Part shown: one piece after another, positions 1-7,741 of the stretch
How positions within the stretch are numbered: position 1 is the first letter of the stretch
Layout: each line of letters begins with the position of its first letter
From: a virus
Direction: 5' to 3' (one strand)
IMG/VR virus record: IMGVR_UViG_3300044954_000245
Coordinates: 1-30,021 of that record
DNA: 30,021 nucleotides
The notes under the pieces: generated by a model
Databases searched by the model: none
What the model was told of the DNA's origin: nothing
The model's input: only the letters and a program-made list of their open reading frames with translations
Translations under genes and position numbers: made by a program

Positions 1-72
1 GCTGAAAAAGCTCCAGAGGAACAAAGTAAGGACACAGCTGCATCCTTAAACGTACTTAAAACTACAGAATAA
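1..72 (+). CDS. C-terminal end of an unknown protein (partial)
   Basis: Frame 1 is open from the window edge to a TAA at 70-72 and gives 23 residues of a polar, Glu/Lys/Ala-rich tail (begins AEKAPEEQSK, ends KTTE). The next gene starts five bases after the stop, which fits the tight spacing seen elsewhere. Nothing can be said of function. It could be chance, since the open stretch is short, but the same-strand context makes a real gene end likely. Confidence 0.5.
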   Translation, partial: AEKAPEEQSKDTAASLNVLKTTE

Positions 73-77
73 ATATA

Positions 78-725
78 ATGGCTGAAGAGTCAATCAATAG
101 AGTACTTACTCCAGCAAAAGCTGCATCCTCCCCACTCAGTACTGAATTGGTTATTGAGGATGCGGTTGCACCGCAAGACGAATTACAAAGTTGGGCTAAG
201 GATTATAGTCTATTTTTTGTAAATACTCTCCATATGTATTTGCGCATACCAGTAAGTTTGTTTGAACTGTATGCAAAAGAATTCAACAAACAGCTCAAGA
301 TCACGCACTTTGTGTTGCCTGAGCCACTGCTTGTTGAAGATGTAGTCGCCTCTACTCAGTTTGCAGCTCCAGAACCAGGTTGGAGCAAATACCTACACGG
401 TATGTCAAAAGAGGATTGGCCGCATTTTAAAAACTGGCTGAGTAATGCTAAATGGTTAGCCCACAATTCCATGGGCGAAAAAATAATGTATGGCTGCGAG
501 ACCGAAGACGTTGAAGTCAGAGATCCAGTAAAGCTACAAACCCTACAGGTGGTAGGTATAAAGGAATTTGTACCTATCACTTTTTTCATGCCCTGTAACT
601 CTTCAGGAAAACTGTATCTCAACATAAAAAACGGACCTCCGTTTAACTGCATATACGTCAATCGAAGCGGTCCAGGGGGCGGAGAAGTCGTATCTCTATT
701 CAAGAAACTGAGGGAAATGTTTTGA
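78..725 (+). CDS. Hypothetical phage protein, 215 aa
   Basis: ATG start with no convincing Shine-Dalgarno, five bases after the preceding stop. The 215-residue protein has no signal peptide, membrane segment or motif that I recognise. The first 35 residues are low in structure-promoting residues and the remainder looks globular, with a Trp/Tyr-rich middle. The C-terminal part contains a Gly-rich turn (NRSGPGGGE) before a basic end (FKKLREMF). The stop overlaps the proposed TTG start of the next gene, so the two are probably translationally coupled. The opposite-strand reading frame over 356-739 is a shadow. Function unknown. Confidence 0.75.
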   Translation: MAEESINRVLTPAKAASSPLSTELVIEDAVAPQDELQSWAKDYSLFFVNTLHMYLRIPVSLFELYAKEFNKQLKITHFVLPEPLLVEDVVASTQFAAPEPGWSKYLHGMSKEDWPHFKNWLSNAKWLAHNSMGEKIMYGCETEDVEVRDPVKLQTLQVVGIKEFVPITFFMPCNSSGKLYLNIKNGPPFNCIYVNRSGPGGGEVVSLFKKLREMF

Positions 726-982
726 AAATTAATTTCCATGAAGCAGACCCTATGGAAGCCGAAGCGTCTTTTCCTAAAGACGGCAAGGGTATTGCCATGG
801 CGGTAGAGCCGTCGTTTTACGGCAAGTCTAGGAATGCTATGGTCTGCGTACTGACATCTGCAAGTAATACTGGTAAATGGCTGTATCGCTATAAGCTAAA
901 AGTAACCGATACAGGCAAACTCATGCTTGAAGATTTAGGCGAAAAGCGCAAACTTGACGTAGATGCACCTACGCTTAAATAA
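722..982 (+). CDS. Hypothetical small protein, 86 aa (TTG start)
   Basis: I chose the TTG at 722 because it overlaps the previous stop (TTTTGA) and has a GAGGG ribosome binding site seven bases upstream at 710-714. The first in-frame ATG, at 752, has no such site and would cut ten residues. The protein is short, soluble and charged, with a predicted beta-rich middle (AMVCVLTSASNTGKWLYRYKLKV) and no family I recognise. It probably ends the first operon, because a rho-independent terminator follows about 75 bases after the stop. Confidence 0.65.
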   Translation: MKINFHEADPMEAEASFPKDGKGIAMAVEPSFYGKSRNAMVCVLTSASNTGKWLYRYKLKVTDTGKLMLEDLGEKRKLDVDAPTLK

Positions 983-1019
983 ACGTTTAAACGCGTTAAA
1001 ATAATTTAATCACGTTTCG

Positions 1020-1051
1020 CCATGAATCGGTCATGGTGAACTGGATGACCG
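1020..1051 (+). promoter_or_regulatory. Two mutually exclusive leader hairpins
   Basis: CCATGA (1020-1025) can pair with TCATGG (1031-1036). Alternatively CGGTCAT (1028-1034) can pair with ATGACCG (1045-1051). The two pairings share bases 1031-1034, so only one can form at a time. They lie just upstream of a terminator (1058-1083) and of the start of the next gene, as in an attenuator. No ligand or regulator can be named. Confidence 0.35.
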
Positions 1052-1057
1052 GAATCT

Positions 1058-1083
1058 CCGCCGATTTACAGTCGGCGGTTTTT
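1058..1083 (+). terminator. Rho-independent terminator or attenuator
   Basis: A perfect 7-bp stem CCGCCGA/TCGGCGG (1058-1064 with 1072-1078) with a 7-base loop, followed by five T. It ends the 78-982 operon or attenuates the 1102 gene, whose ribosome binding site lies about ten bases further on. Confidence 0.85.
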
Positions 1084-1101
1084 ACTAAAAGGGGTGTACA
1101 A

Positions 1102-2169
1102 ATGAGACACTGCACGGAAGCAGTAGTCAACGAACCATTGGCCATAACTAAAGCCTATGGTTACATTAACGAATGGGGTTTTTCATATGCTGAGAGGTTT
1201 AGGCACAGAAACGCCTTGTTCATCGGATCAGCAGACACCACGGCTTGCGCGCTAATCATGCGCATGCCTAAGGGTGCAACAGACGTCTACTGCCTACTCC
1301 ACCATTGGAACGAGGGGCAAGTCAGGCATCTGAACTTCTCTACCAGCGTACCTTTTTTCGTAAATCTGGAAAATTTAGATACACCCAGATGGATGTTCGA
1401 CGGAGAACAGGTACAGCTGCAAGACCTGGTTTTGACTAGAAATGAGGAGGCCGCCCAAAGAGCCAGAATGGTGGTGTCCGGTCTTCCGGCGCTGGCAGGT
1501 CTGGCTTACAAGTCTCATCTAATCAATGAGGCTTTCAATCAACCGCGGGTATTGACAAACGAACCAATTTTGATGGTGCCTAGGAGTAGTGGTAAGGTAG
1601 ATACGGCTCCAACTGTAGTTGAACCTTTTCTGAGTTTTATATGCTCGGGCATAGGCAGCTTAATGTCGCCGGCGTATCTACGAATGAAGCAGTTGATTGC
1701 AGAGTACAAAATAACACCATGGGAGATGTATCTCAACGCTGGATGCGACCCTCAGACCATGATGTCCGATTTCGGTCGGAAACAGGGGATGCTGGGGCGA
1801 CTTATCAAGATTGTTTCTGATATGATTGAACATCCGCTTGAGATGCTGGGAGTGGATCAAAACAGTTTACCGCTGTTGTTGACTAACTCTCAGATTACGC
1901 AGTTTAAAAACTGCCTGCCATGGTTTGTCATGGATGTGGAGGAATACGTAGTGCCTGTCCATAAGGAGTGTTTTCTAATGGGTAGGCGCACGGATACTTT
2001 CCACACCAAAAATAAAAGTTATATCGCCTGCAAACAACTAGGTTTTGAGATTCCAAATCTCGAACAGCTTCGACAGCAAACGCGTTCTTCCGATACTCCA
2101 AAGCAAAAGCCTCCAGCCCTGGTGGAAATAAAGCCCTCCATCAAAGAGCTAGAGCCTAGCGAATCTTAA
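1102..2169 (+). CDS. Hypothetical protein, 355 aa
   Basis: The frame is open from 1033, but the ATG at 1102 is the better start: it has a strong AGGGG site nine bases upstream and lies downstream of the terminator at 1058-1083, which an earlier start would translate through. The 355-residue protein is soluble, with no signal peptide. It has an N-terminal half rich in aromatic and small residues, a helical central region (about 200-270), and a Lys/Pro/Glu-rich flexible tail from about residue 325. I do not recognise a family. It stands alone between two terminators, so it is probably a single-gene transcription unit. Confidence 0.8.
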   Translation: MRHCTEAVVNEPLAITKAYGYINEWGFSYAERFRHRNALFIGSADTTACALIMRMPKGATDVYCLLHHWNEGQVRHLNFSTSVPFFVNLENLDTPRWMFDGEQVQLQDLVLTRNEEAAQRARMVVSGLPALAGLAYKSHLINEAFNQPRVLTNEPILMVPRSSGKVDTAPTVVEPFLSFICSGIGSLMSPAYLRMKQLIAEYKITPWEMYLNAGCDPQTMMSDFGRKQGMLGRLIKIVSDMIEHPLEMLGVDQNSLPLLLTNSQITQFKNCLPWFVMDVEEYVVPVHKECFLMGRRTDTFHTKNKSYIACKQLGFEIPNLEQLRQQTRSSDTPKQKPPALVEIKPSIKELEPSES

Positions 2170-2191
2170 AAAACCAGTCACACCCCGTATT

Positions 2192-2237
2192 CCCCGGTAC
2201 CACATGCTGATTACATGCGGTACCGGGGTAGGGTTTT
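2192..2237 (+). terminator. Rho-independent terminator
   Basis: A perfect 10-bp stem CCCCGGTACC/GGTACCGGGG (2192-2201 with 2219-2228). A short inner CATG/CATG pairing lies inside it. TAGGG and then four T follow. It sits 22 bases after the stop of the 355-aa gene. Confidence 0.75.
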
Positions 2238-2283
2238 ATATTTTAAACAGGCTTTGCATTGTATTTAATTATCAAAGGATCTC

Positions 2284-2739
2284 ATGGTTTCAGACTATAT
2301 AGCTTGCGTAATTACAGCATTAGACAAAGCGCAGATAATCTCTGCAGATCAAATTCAAAAAATTACCAATCTGGACGAATCCACTTATAAGGAAATTTTG
2401 CATAAACAAGACGGCAGCAAACTGACCATAGATAACATCAACCGTATGGTTAACTTTTTTGGTATGTGGATATTTAACCCAACTTTCGTCAAAGAGTCTT
2501 TCGTATGTATGGGGAATGGGTCTCACTCTAGAACCTGGGAAGGTTTAGACGATGAAGAGAAAAACCTGATCAATATTGCTGGAGTCTACACCTGCAACAC
2601 CACTTCTAAAAATTCAATCGCAGCATTAAACTACATGAAGGAATGCGGTTATTTTCTTGAGAGTTGCGACAATTTAATTTCAATTCTTAAAGATACAGAG
2701 GCATTTGATGACGACGGGACAGACTCAAAAAACAGCTAA
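2284..2739 (+). CDS. Hypothetical protein with HTH-like N-terminus, 151 aa
   Basis: ATG with AAAGGA seven bases upstream. Residues about 20-60 (from AQIISADQIQKI through IDNINRMVNFFG) have the spacing of a Cro/C1-type helix-turn-helix: helix, short turn, recognition-like helix, then a final helix containing an asparagine and a phenylalanine. The similarity is by eye only. The remainder is acidic with several cysteines (C75, C103 and others) and ends in a DDDGTDSKNS tail. It overlaps the next gene by about 30 bases. It could be a small regulator for the MoxR/VWA pair downstream, but nothing in the sequence proves this. Confidence 0.7.
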   Translation: MVSDYIACVITALDKAQIISADQIQKITNLDESTYKEILHKQDGSKLTIDNINRMVNFFGMWIFNPTFVKESFVCMGNGSHSRTWEGLDDEEKNLINIAGVYTCNTTSKNSIAALNYMKECGYFLESCDNLISILKDTEAFDDDGTDSKNS

Positions 2740-2962
2740 AACAAGAAATCTTTTCTTGCTCAAAATTCCATATGCATGGGATACCAAATGCCAAATAGAG
2801 ACTATTCCCGTGGAGTCTTGTGAAACAGCAAAGGTATATGCAACTGAATATCTTGATAAATTAAAGGAGCAGACTTCCCCACACTATTTTATGCTTATTG
2901 AGGGTTCTATCATTCCTACGGCAGAATGGATAAGCAGTAACGATTTCGTGCATCATCCATAA
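2708..2962 (+). CDS. Hypothetical small protein, 84 aa
   Basis: The ATG at 2708 has AGAGG at 2697-2701, spaced six bases away. A TTG immediately before it is also in frame. It overlaps the end of the preceding gene by 32 bases in another frame, so the two are likely coupled. The protein has a basic N-terminus and a compact alpha/beta-looking core containing CETAKVYATEYLDKL and a conserved-looking IEGSIIPTAEW segment. No family recognised. It lies 20 bases before the MoxR gene. Confidence 0.65.
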   Translation: MTTGQTQKTAKTRNLFLLKIPYAWDTKCQIETIPVESCETAKVYATEYLDKLKEQTSPHYFMLIEGSIIPTAEWISSNDFVHHP

Positions 2963-2982
2963 TTAAAGAAATTAAAAGAAAA

Positions 2983-4008
2983 ATGACATACTCAATCAAC
3001 TACGTACAAAAGCTAAAACAATATCGCAACGCCAACGTTCCCCTGCTCATCTTCGGCGGTCCCGGCATCGGCAAGTCCGAGATCTGCAAGGCGGCAGCCG
3101 ATGGCGACGAGGTCAAAGACGTCCGCCTCTCAATGCTGGAGCCGGTCGACATGCGTGGCATGCCTGTCGTTAATCGTAAGGGCGACGGCACCGAGTTCAG
3201 CGTCGAGTGGGCAAAGCCCGACTTCCTGCCCCGGGATGGCAAGGGCATCATTCTCTTCGACGAGCTGAATACTGCCGACCCCAGCGTCCAGAATGCAGCC
3301 CTGCAGTTCATCTTGGATCGTCGCTGCGGTCCGCACAAGCTAGGCGATGGATGGTGGATTGTTGCCTGCGGCAACAAGTCCAGCCACAAAGCTCACGTCA
3401 ATCCGCTGTCTGCTCCTCTCCGCAATCGCTTTGTGATCCTGGAGATGCAGCCTGATTTCCAACAGTGGCGAAACTGGGCAATGAGCAATTACATCCATGA
3501 GAACGTTCTTGGCTTTATGTCCAGCACCAGTGGGCAACACCTGTACTCCGACCCACAGGACGAGTATGGCAACTTCCCTACTCCTCGTGGCTGGACCATG
3601 GTATCTAATCTGCTCAAGGCAAATATCACTGAGCGTGAGGCTATTGAGGGTGCAATCGGCAGGGGTGCTGCAAACTGGTTTGTGCAGTATTGCAATGAGA
3701 TCAAGGTGATGCCAAACATCGATGACTTGCTGGAAGGCAAGGCCACTTACCAGGATGGTCCCAACAAGCTGTCCATCACCTATGCCGTGGTCAGCAACAT
3801 CCTCTATCGTGCCCTGCGCAATCTAAACATGATCGACAAGGGTGCGGCAGTCATGCTTTCAATTCGCCCCGAGATCGGCTCGCTGTACTTTGGAGGTCTG
3901 CTACAGCAGAAGAACGAAAAGTTTATGATGGCTGTAATGAAATCTCAGAATTCAAAGAACTGGCTCTCCAAGAACCGCAGTCTTCTGGTTCCATTCGAGG
4001 TTGAATAA
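2983..4008 (+). CDS. MoxR-type AAA+ ATPase, 341 aa
   Basis: An AAA+ ATPase of the MoxR clade. Residues 25-32 are a Walker A (GGPGIGKS) and 88-94 a Walker B (GIILFDE) followed by LNTAD. A sensor-1-like ACGN lies near 128, with an arginine-finger-like PLRNRF after it. The length is normal for the family (300-350 aa). MoxR ATPases typically act with a von Willebrand factor A partner as chaperones or remodelling complexes, and the next gene, overlapping by one base, is such a partner. Base composition changes sharply here: the line at 3061 is 39/60 G+C, while 2341 is 20/60, suggesting recent acquisition. Substrate and role in the phage are unknown. Host takeover, virion maturation and defence or counter-defence are all possible. 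Confidence 0.92.
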   Translation: MTYSINYVQKLKQYRNANVPLLIFGGPGIGKSEICKAAADGDEVKDVRLSMLEPVDMRGMPVVNRKGDGTEFSVEWAKPDFLPRDGKGIILFDELNTADPSVQNAALQFILDRRCGPHKLGDGWWIVACGNKSSHKAHVNPLSAPLRNRFVILEMQPDFQQWRNWAMSNYIHENVLGFMSSTSGQHLYSDPQDEYGNFPTPRGWTMVSNLLKANITEREAIEGAIGRGAANWFVQYCNEIKVMPNIDDLLEGKATYQDGPNKLSITYAVVSNILYRALRNLNMIDKGAAVMLSIRPEIGSLYFGGLLQQKNEKFMMAVMKSQNSKNWLSKNRSLLVPFEVE

Positions 4009-5252
4009 TGTCTATTACTCAAATAGATCCAATGCTGCTCCAGTCTGCCAAAAAGAGGCTGGATAGATGTATGTTCCGTATGTTCCAGGACTTTCCGTTC
4101 TGGGCATTTCTGATAGAAAGGTGCAACGTTAAGCTGACCGAGGATGCGAAGAGGGTTCCCACTGCATGCATTGACCGCAAGGGGAACATATACCTCAACC
4201 GAGAGTTCTTCAACTCCCTGTCCGATACCATGATGCATTTTGTGCTGGCACACGAGGTCATGCACATGCTGCTGGACCACCATAGCAGACAAGGCGGACG
4301 CCAGAAATTTCTGTGGAACGTGGCCGGAGATATTCTCATCAATGGGATGCTCGAGGATCACTTTGCAGAGAAGAGTACAAGACTCGATCTGACACCCTAC
4401 ATTACAAGTAGCAGCTTCAGCTTAGAAAATGAAATAGACCACAACACAGCAACCACCGAAGAAGTCTACGATCTGATTCTGAAGAACAATCCTCCCGAGA
4501 AAAAGAAGGAGGATGGCTTGTCGGTAGAAGGCGGCATTCAGGGTGGCACCGACTTGGCAGACTTTGAGCCAGGCGACGATCCTGATGGGGAGAACATTAG
4601 AGCAGCGTCTGAGGGTACTCCGCAGAACGCCAAAGAGTGGGCAGATGCGGGTCTAGAGGCTGCTACACGCAGCCGAATGGCTGGCAACTGTCCGGCATTC
4701 ATGGAGCGGCATATAGACAAACTGCTCAATCCAGAGATTGCCTGGAACGAGGTACTAGCGTACTACCTGCGGAACAAATTCTGCATGAAGAGTAAGAGCC
4801 GGCATACGTTCACTCCACCAAATCGGCGGTATCTGTATCAGGACATGATCCTAACTAGCCGTATTGGCAAAAAGAAGCCCAGCATTGCCTTCTCTGTAGA
4901 CACCTCTGGATCTATGTCCGAGCAAGACATTTCCAAGGGAATTGCCGAAATGGACGCCATTCGTAAGATGTATCGGGTGCCTGTCTATCTGCTGGAGGCG
5001 GACTACACGGTGCATCGAGCAAAGTGGGTTGAGCCAAACGAGGAGATACCTTCGCTCAAGGGCGGAGGTGGAACTTCGTTTGTGCCAGTCATAAATCACT
5101 TAAAGGAAAACAAACCTGACGTAGATGTACTCGTATACTTTACTGACGGCTACGGAGAATTTGGAGAGAATCCGGAATTTGATGTTATTTGGGTCGTAAA
5201 TAGTTCAGTCCAACCACCCTACGGAAAAACAATCCGTATCAACACCGAATAA
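4008..5252 (+). CDS. VWA-domain / HExxH metallopeptidase-like protein, 414 aa
   Basis: Starts on TAATG, overlapping the MoxR stop. The N-terminal half resembles the putative metallopeptidase domain DUF2201. It has a zinc-binding HEVMH at residues 82-86 within a helix (AHEVMHMLLDHH), and His90-His91 may supply a further ligand. A flexible acidic linker covers about 165-215. The C-terminal half is a VWA-like domain with a metal-ion-dependent adhesion site DTSGS at 298-302. A later GGGTSF and a YFTDGYG complete a plausible MIDAS. This two-domain layout next to a MoxR ATPase is a known bacterial pairing. It could be a client adaptor or protease whose access is gated by the ATPase. GC content matches the MoxR gene, so both probably moved together. 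Confidence 0.88.
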   Translation: MSITQIDPMLLQSAKKRLDRCMFRMFQDFPFWAFLIERCNVKLTEDAKRVPTACIDRKGNIYLNREFFNSLSDTMMHFVLAHEVMHMLLDHHSRQGGRQKFLWNVAGDILINGMLEDHFAEKSTRLDLTPYITSSSFSLENEIDHNTATTEEVYDLILKNNPPEKKKEDGLSVEGGIQGGTDLADFEPGDDPDGENIRAASEGTPQNAKEWADAGLEAATRSRMAGNCPAFMERHIDKLLNPEIAWNEVLAYYLRNKFCMKSKSRHTFTPPNRRYLYQDMILTSRIGKKKPSIAFSVDTSGSMSEQDISKGIAEMDAIRKMYRVPVYLLEADYTVHRAKWVEPNEEIPSLKGGGGTSFVPVINHLKENKPDVDVLVYFTDGYGEFGENPEFDVIWVVNSSVQPPYGKTIRINTE

Positions 5253-5286
5253 AACATGAGTAAAAGTACGGGGAGGGCTGTTGGTA

Positions 5287-5296
5287 CCCCCCCCCC
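5287..5296 (+). repeat. Homopolymeric C10 tract
   Basis: Ten consecutive C between a G-rich stretch (GGGGAGGG, about 5270-5277) and the start of the next gene 18 bases later. The G-rich stretch could pair with the C tract to form a hairpin that sequesters the region before the start codon. Such tracts are prone to slippage. They can also be sequencing artefacts. Confidence 0.8.
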
Positions 5297-5313
5297 ACCT
5301 TTACATCTTCCTT

Positions 5314-6819
5314 ATGAATTACTACACAACGTTACAACAAAACTTCATAGATATTCGCAAATTTATGGACATTATGACTAATAATGGTATATCTATATTT
5401 GCGAGTAGTTCTACCCATACCCCCTCTAACTGCTTCTTTATAGGAAATATATTACACTATCCAGTTACCATAGGACTCAGCAATCCTGCGTCGCAAGGAT
5501 TAGGAGGTGTGATCGGCTTTCTAAAGGCCAAGATTATAAACAATCTTGATCTGGGCGATAACGAATATAAGATTATAGATAATCCTGAAGCTCTGAAGCA
5601 GGCGGGGGTTAGGCTATCCCCTCAAACCATCAAGATGTTTAAGGTCTTGCGGCTTGGCAACAAGATATTTGATGGCAATTACAACAATAATAGAGGATTT
5701 AAATGCCGTGCTGAGGAGGTCATCAAGTGCCTCAGTTTTGGGTATTTTGCATTTCCTGATGATCGTGAATTCCTAGGGCTAATTACTGCACACAACTACT
5801 CTCTCCGCAGTCAGGTTGAAGATAAGCGTATCCCTATTGAAACTATTTACAGCGACATTATTAAGCATTTTAATAGCAGAGAGCGAAATAGCTGGCAAGA
5901 TCAAGGCCTAGGCAATCGAATAGCTAACAGTCTGTTTCGTACAATGGTAGATATTGACGAAGACTGCGTGGTCAAGTGGCGCAAGCCCAGCAAGAAAAGT
6001 AAGTGGCCATATACTTTGGAGCACCATTGGTTCTGCTGCCAGGAGTCGCCTATAGCCATGGCTCACTACACTATGGCTGGGCTCATAGATAAAGGAGTTA
6101 ACTATAGGGAAACCAAAGAAAAGTTAATGTTGAATTTGCCTATTTTTACGAATATTCGTACACTAGATACGTGCAGAAAAGTTTTGGAAATATTCTTCAA
6201 TAACTTTCCGAATGTCTTTTATGCTCACTCTGATGCTATGTCTCGATGCTGTTCTATAATACAGAGCTTTGATTGGCCTGAGGGGGTTGGCAAAAAGTAC
6301 AGTAGGCTGTTGCCTCCAGAGATGTTTTTTATAAAGGCGGCACTAGCACTCGGCGTAATGCCAAAGTTTTACGATTCTGGTGCATTTGATAAGTTTGTTC
6401 CTATCAATGGTGCTCTACATGAGAATTCTGAGACTATATATTTTGACCTAAGTAAAATTTCAAATTGGCTCAGTTTAACTCAACCGACGACGTCCTATAG
6501 CTTTTTGGCGAGGCAAATAATTATGTTAATGTACAGCACTGGCCTCATCTGTTTAAAGGATCTGGAAAAAATTCTGGGCCTTAACTTTCATGATGACTTA
6601 CAAGAACCTAACCCAAATAATTCAAATACGGTTCAGTTGCGAATGAGTAAAAACGTCGTATGCTGCCTACCTGCAAACATAACAAGTAGTTCAGTTTACT
6701 CTGCGTTGACAAAGTATGGGATTCACAAGACCGTGGATTCTTACCCAGAAACTCAGATAATCAATAAAAAGTTAGTTGAAACCCATCCAGATCCAAAGAA
6801 CAGCACAGATTGCTTCTAA
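5314..6819 (+). CDS. Hypothetical protein, 501 aa
   Basis: The frame is open from a TTG at 5281, but that would translate the poly-C tract. The ATG at 5314 is preferred, although its ribosome binding site is poor. The 501-residue protein is soluble-looking, with no signal peptide or clear membrane segment. It contains many Asn, Phe, Tyr and Cys residues, with basic clusters near 195-230 (KWRKPSKKSKW) and a hydrophobic helix near 405-420 (SFLARQIIMLMYSTGLICL). I recognise no catalytic motif. AT-rich composition and codon use differ from the GC-rich MoxR/VWA genes just upstream, supporting a boundary here. Being before the portal gene it could be a virion protein, but that is only position-based. 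Confidence 0.8.
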   Translation: MNYYTTLQQNFIDIRKFMDIMTNNGISIFASSSTHTPSNCFFIGNILHYPVTIGLSNPASQGLGGVIGFLKAKIINNLDLGDNEYKIIDNPEALKQAGVRLSPQTIKMFKVLRLGNKIFDGNYNNNRGFKCRAEEVIKCLSFGYFAFPDDREFLGLITAHNYSLRSQVEDKRIPIETIYSDIIKHFNSRERNSWQDQGLGNRIANSLFRTMVDIDEDCVVKWRKPSKKSKWPYTLEHHWFCCQESPIAMAHYTMAGLIDKGVNYRETKEKLMLNLPIFTNIRTLDTCRKVLEIFFNNFPNVFYAHSDAMSRCCSIIQSFDWPEGVGKKYSRLLPPEMFFIKAALALGVMPKFYDSGAFDKFVPINGALHENSETIYFDLSKISNWLSLTQPTTSYSFLARQIIMLMYSTGLICLKDLEKILGLNFHDDLQEPNPNNSNTVQLRMSKNVVCCLPANITSSSVYSALTKYGIHKTVDSYPETQIINKKLVETHPDPKNSTDCF

Positions 6820-6834
6820 TTTATATTGAGATCC

Positions 6835-7491
6835 ATGAGCAAAAGCAATCCCCCAAGACCAAACACTAACTCCCCACTTGGGATGAAAGTTGCACGTGGA
6901 TCTGCAGCTAATGAAGTAGTACAGGTAATAGACAACAGTAAAGGTTGGGCTACAGTTGATAATATTCCTGTACCTCCAGTAGCAGAGCACCGCAGCTTTA
7001 AGAAACCTCTAGGCTTAGGCCCAGCACTGATTAATGGGGGTATAATCCCCACAAAAGCGGTATTTAACCCGGAGTTAAAAGAAACGCCAAGGGTCGAACA
7101 ACTAAAAGCAGGCCTTGGGGGAGATTTCCCCCAAGGCCTTTCTTCTACTTCTCAAATCCAGCAAATGCATACACCGGTAAAGAGCGTCTCGGTAGAAGTG
7201 GATTGGTATGGTGCAAAATTATCTCTTAATTGTTTAAATGCCGTATATCAGTCTGCGATCGAGGGTAGGGGGAATCAAGGTTGGATAATGTTAGAAATGA
7301 CTTTAGACGAAAAAACCGGCAATCCCCCATGGATACCTCCTATCGCAGAACTGCAAAAAGATGGTAGAATATTCGTACCAGAATTAAAATGTAAAATAAA
7401 TGGCAAAGTTTTGCGCTGTCAAATACTGAATATTGAGTTATTCGACAAAATAAATAGCAAGTACATAGTGGTGTTCCGAGTGGTAGAATAA
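6835..7491 (+). CDS. Hypothetical protein, 218 aa, with hairpin between its two halves
   Basis: An in-frame TTG lies at 6826, but the ATG at 6835 is the likelier start; both have weak ribosome sites. The first 95 residues are Pro/Gly/Asn-rich and probably flexible. Residues about 112-218 (from PVKSVSVEVDWYGAKLSLN onward) form a compact beta-rich domain. The linker is encoded by a perfect 13-bp hairpin (7110-7139). The protein resembles a tail-accessory or phage structural component in its layout (flexible arm plus beta domain), but I cannot identify it. An alternative is two ancestral genes joined at the hairpin. Confidence 0.7.
   Translation: MSKSNPPRPNTNSPLGMKVARGSAANEVVQVIDNSKGWATVDNIPVPPVAEHRSFKKPLGLGPALINGGIIPTKAVFNPELKETPRVEQLKAGLGGDFPQGLSSTSQIQQMHTPVKSVSVEVDWYGAKLSLNCLNAVYQSAIEGRGNQGWIMLEMTLDEKTGNPPWIPPIAELQKDGRIFVPELKCKINGKVLRCQILNIELFDKINSKYIVVFRVVE
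7110..7139 (+). repeat. Perfect 13-bp hairpin inside a coding sequence
   Basis: AGGCCTTGGGGGA (7110-7122) is exactly complementary to 7127-7139 with a GATT loop. TTCTTCT follows. It looks like a terminator stem but sits in mid-gene, around codon 92-102, and keeps the frame open. Confidence 0.9.
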
Positions 7492-7570
7492 TCAATATTA
7501 TTGATTAAAAAATTATAAAGTAAAAAACAGCCAGTAATAACAAAACTTCAAATAACTTTTTTTAAATACT

Positions 7571-7741
7571 ATGTCAAATCCAGAGTTCATTAAAAAAGGT
7601 GTGGTTGAGCAGGAGACAGAGGCGCAGCCTGTTAAGACCGCCTCTGATGAAATCTTCGAAAAAGTAAAAACCTGTACTCCCGCCTGTCGTTGTAGTTGTA
7701 AAATAAAACAACAGGAAGATCAGAATGAACAAAGTAAATAG
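7571..7741 (+). CDS. Cys-rich miniprotein, 56 aa
   Basis: ATG at 7571 opens a 56-codon frame (begins MSNPEFIKKG) ending TAG at 7739-7741. The first 35 residues are charged and the tail has a tight cysteine cluster TCTPACRCSCK (residues 34-44, four Cys). It could bind a metal ion through this cluster. It overlaps the ankyrin gene start by 17 bases, which suggests coupling. The upstream 80 bases are very AT-rich and carry no good Shine-Dalgarno, which lowers confidence. No family recognised. Confidence 0.5.
   Translation: MSNPEFIKKGVVEQETEAQPVKTASDEIFEKVKTCTPACRCSCKIKQQEDQNEQSK

Noticed and set aside
1033-1101. Earlier start for the 355-aa gene
   Set aside because: It would translate through the perfect terminator at 1058-1083, and the ATG at 1102 has a much better ribosome site.
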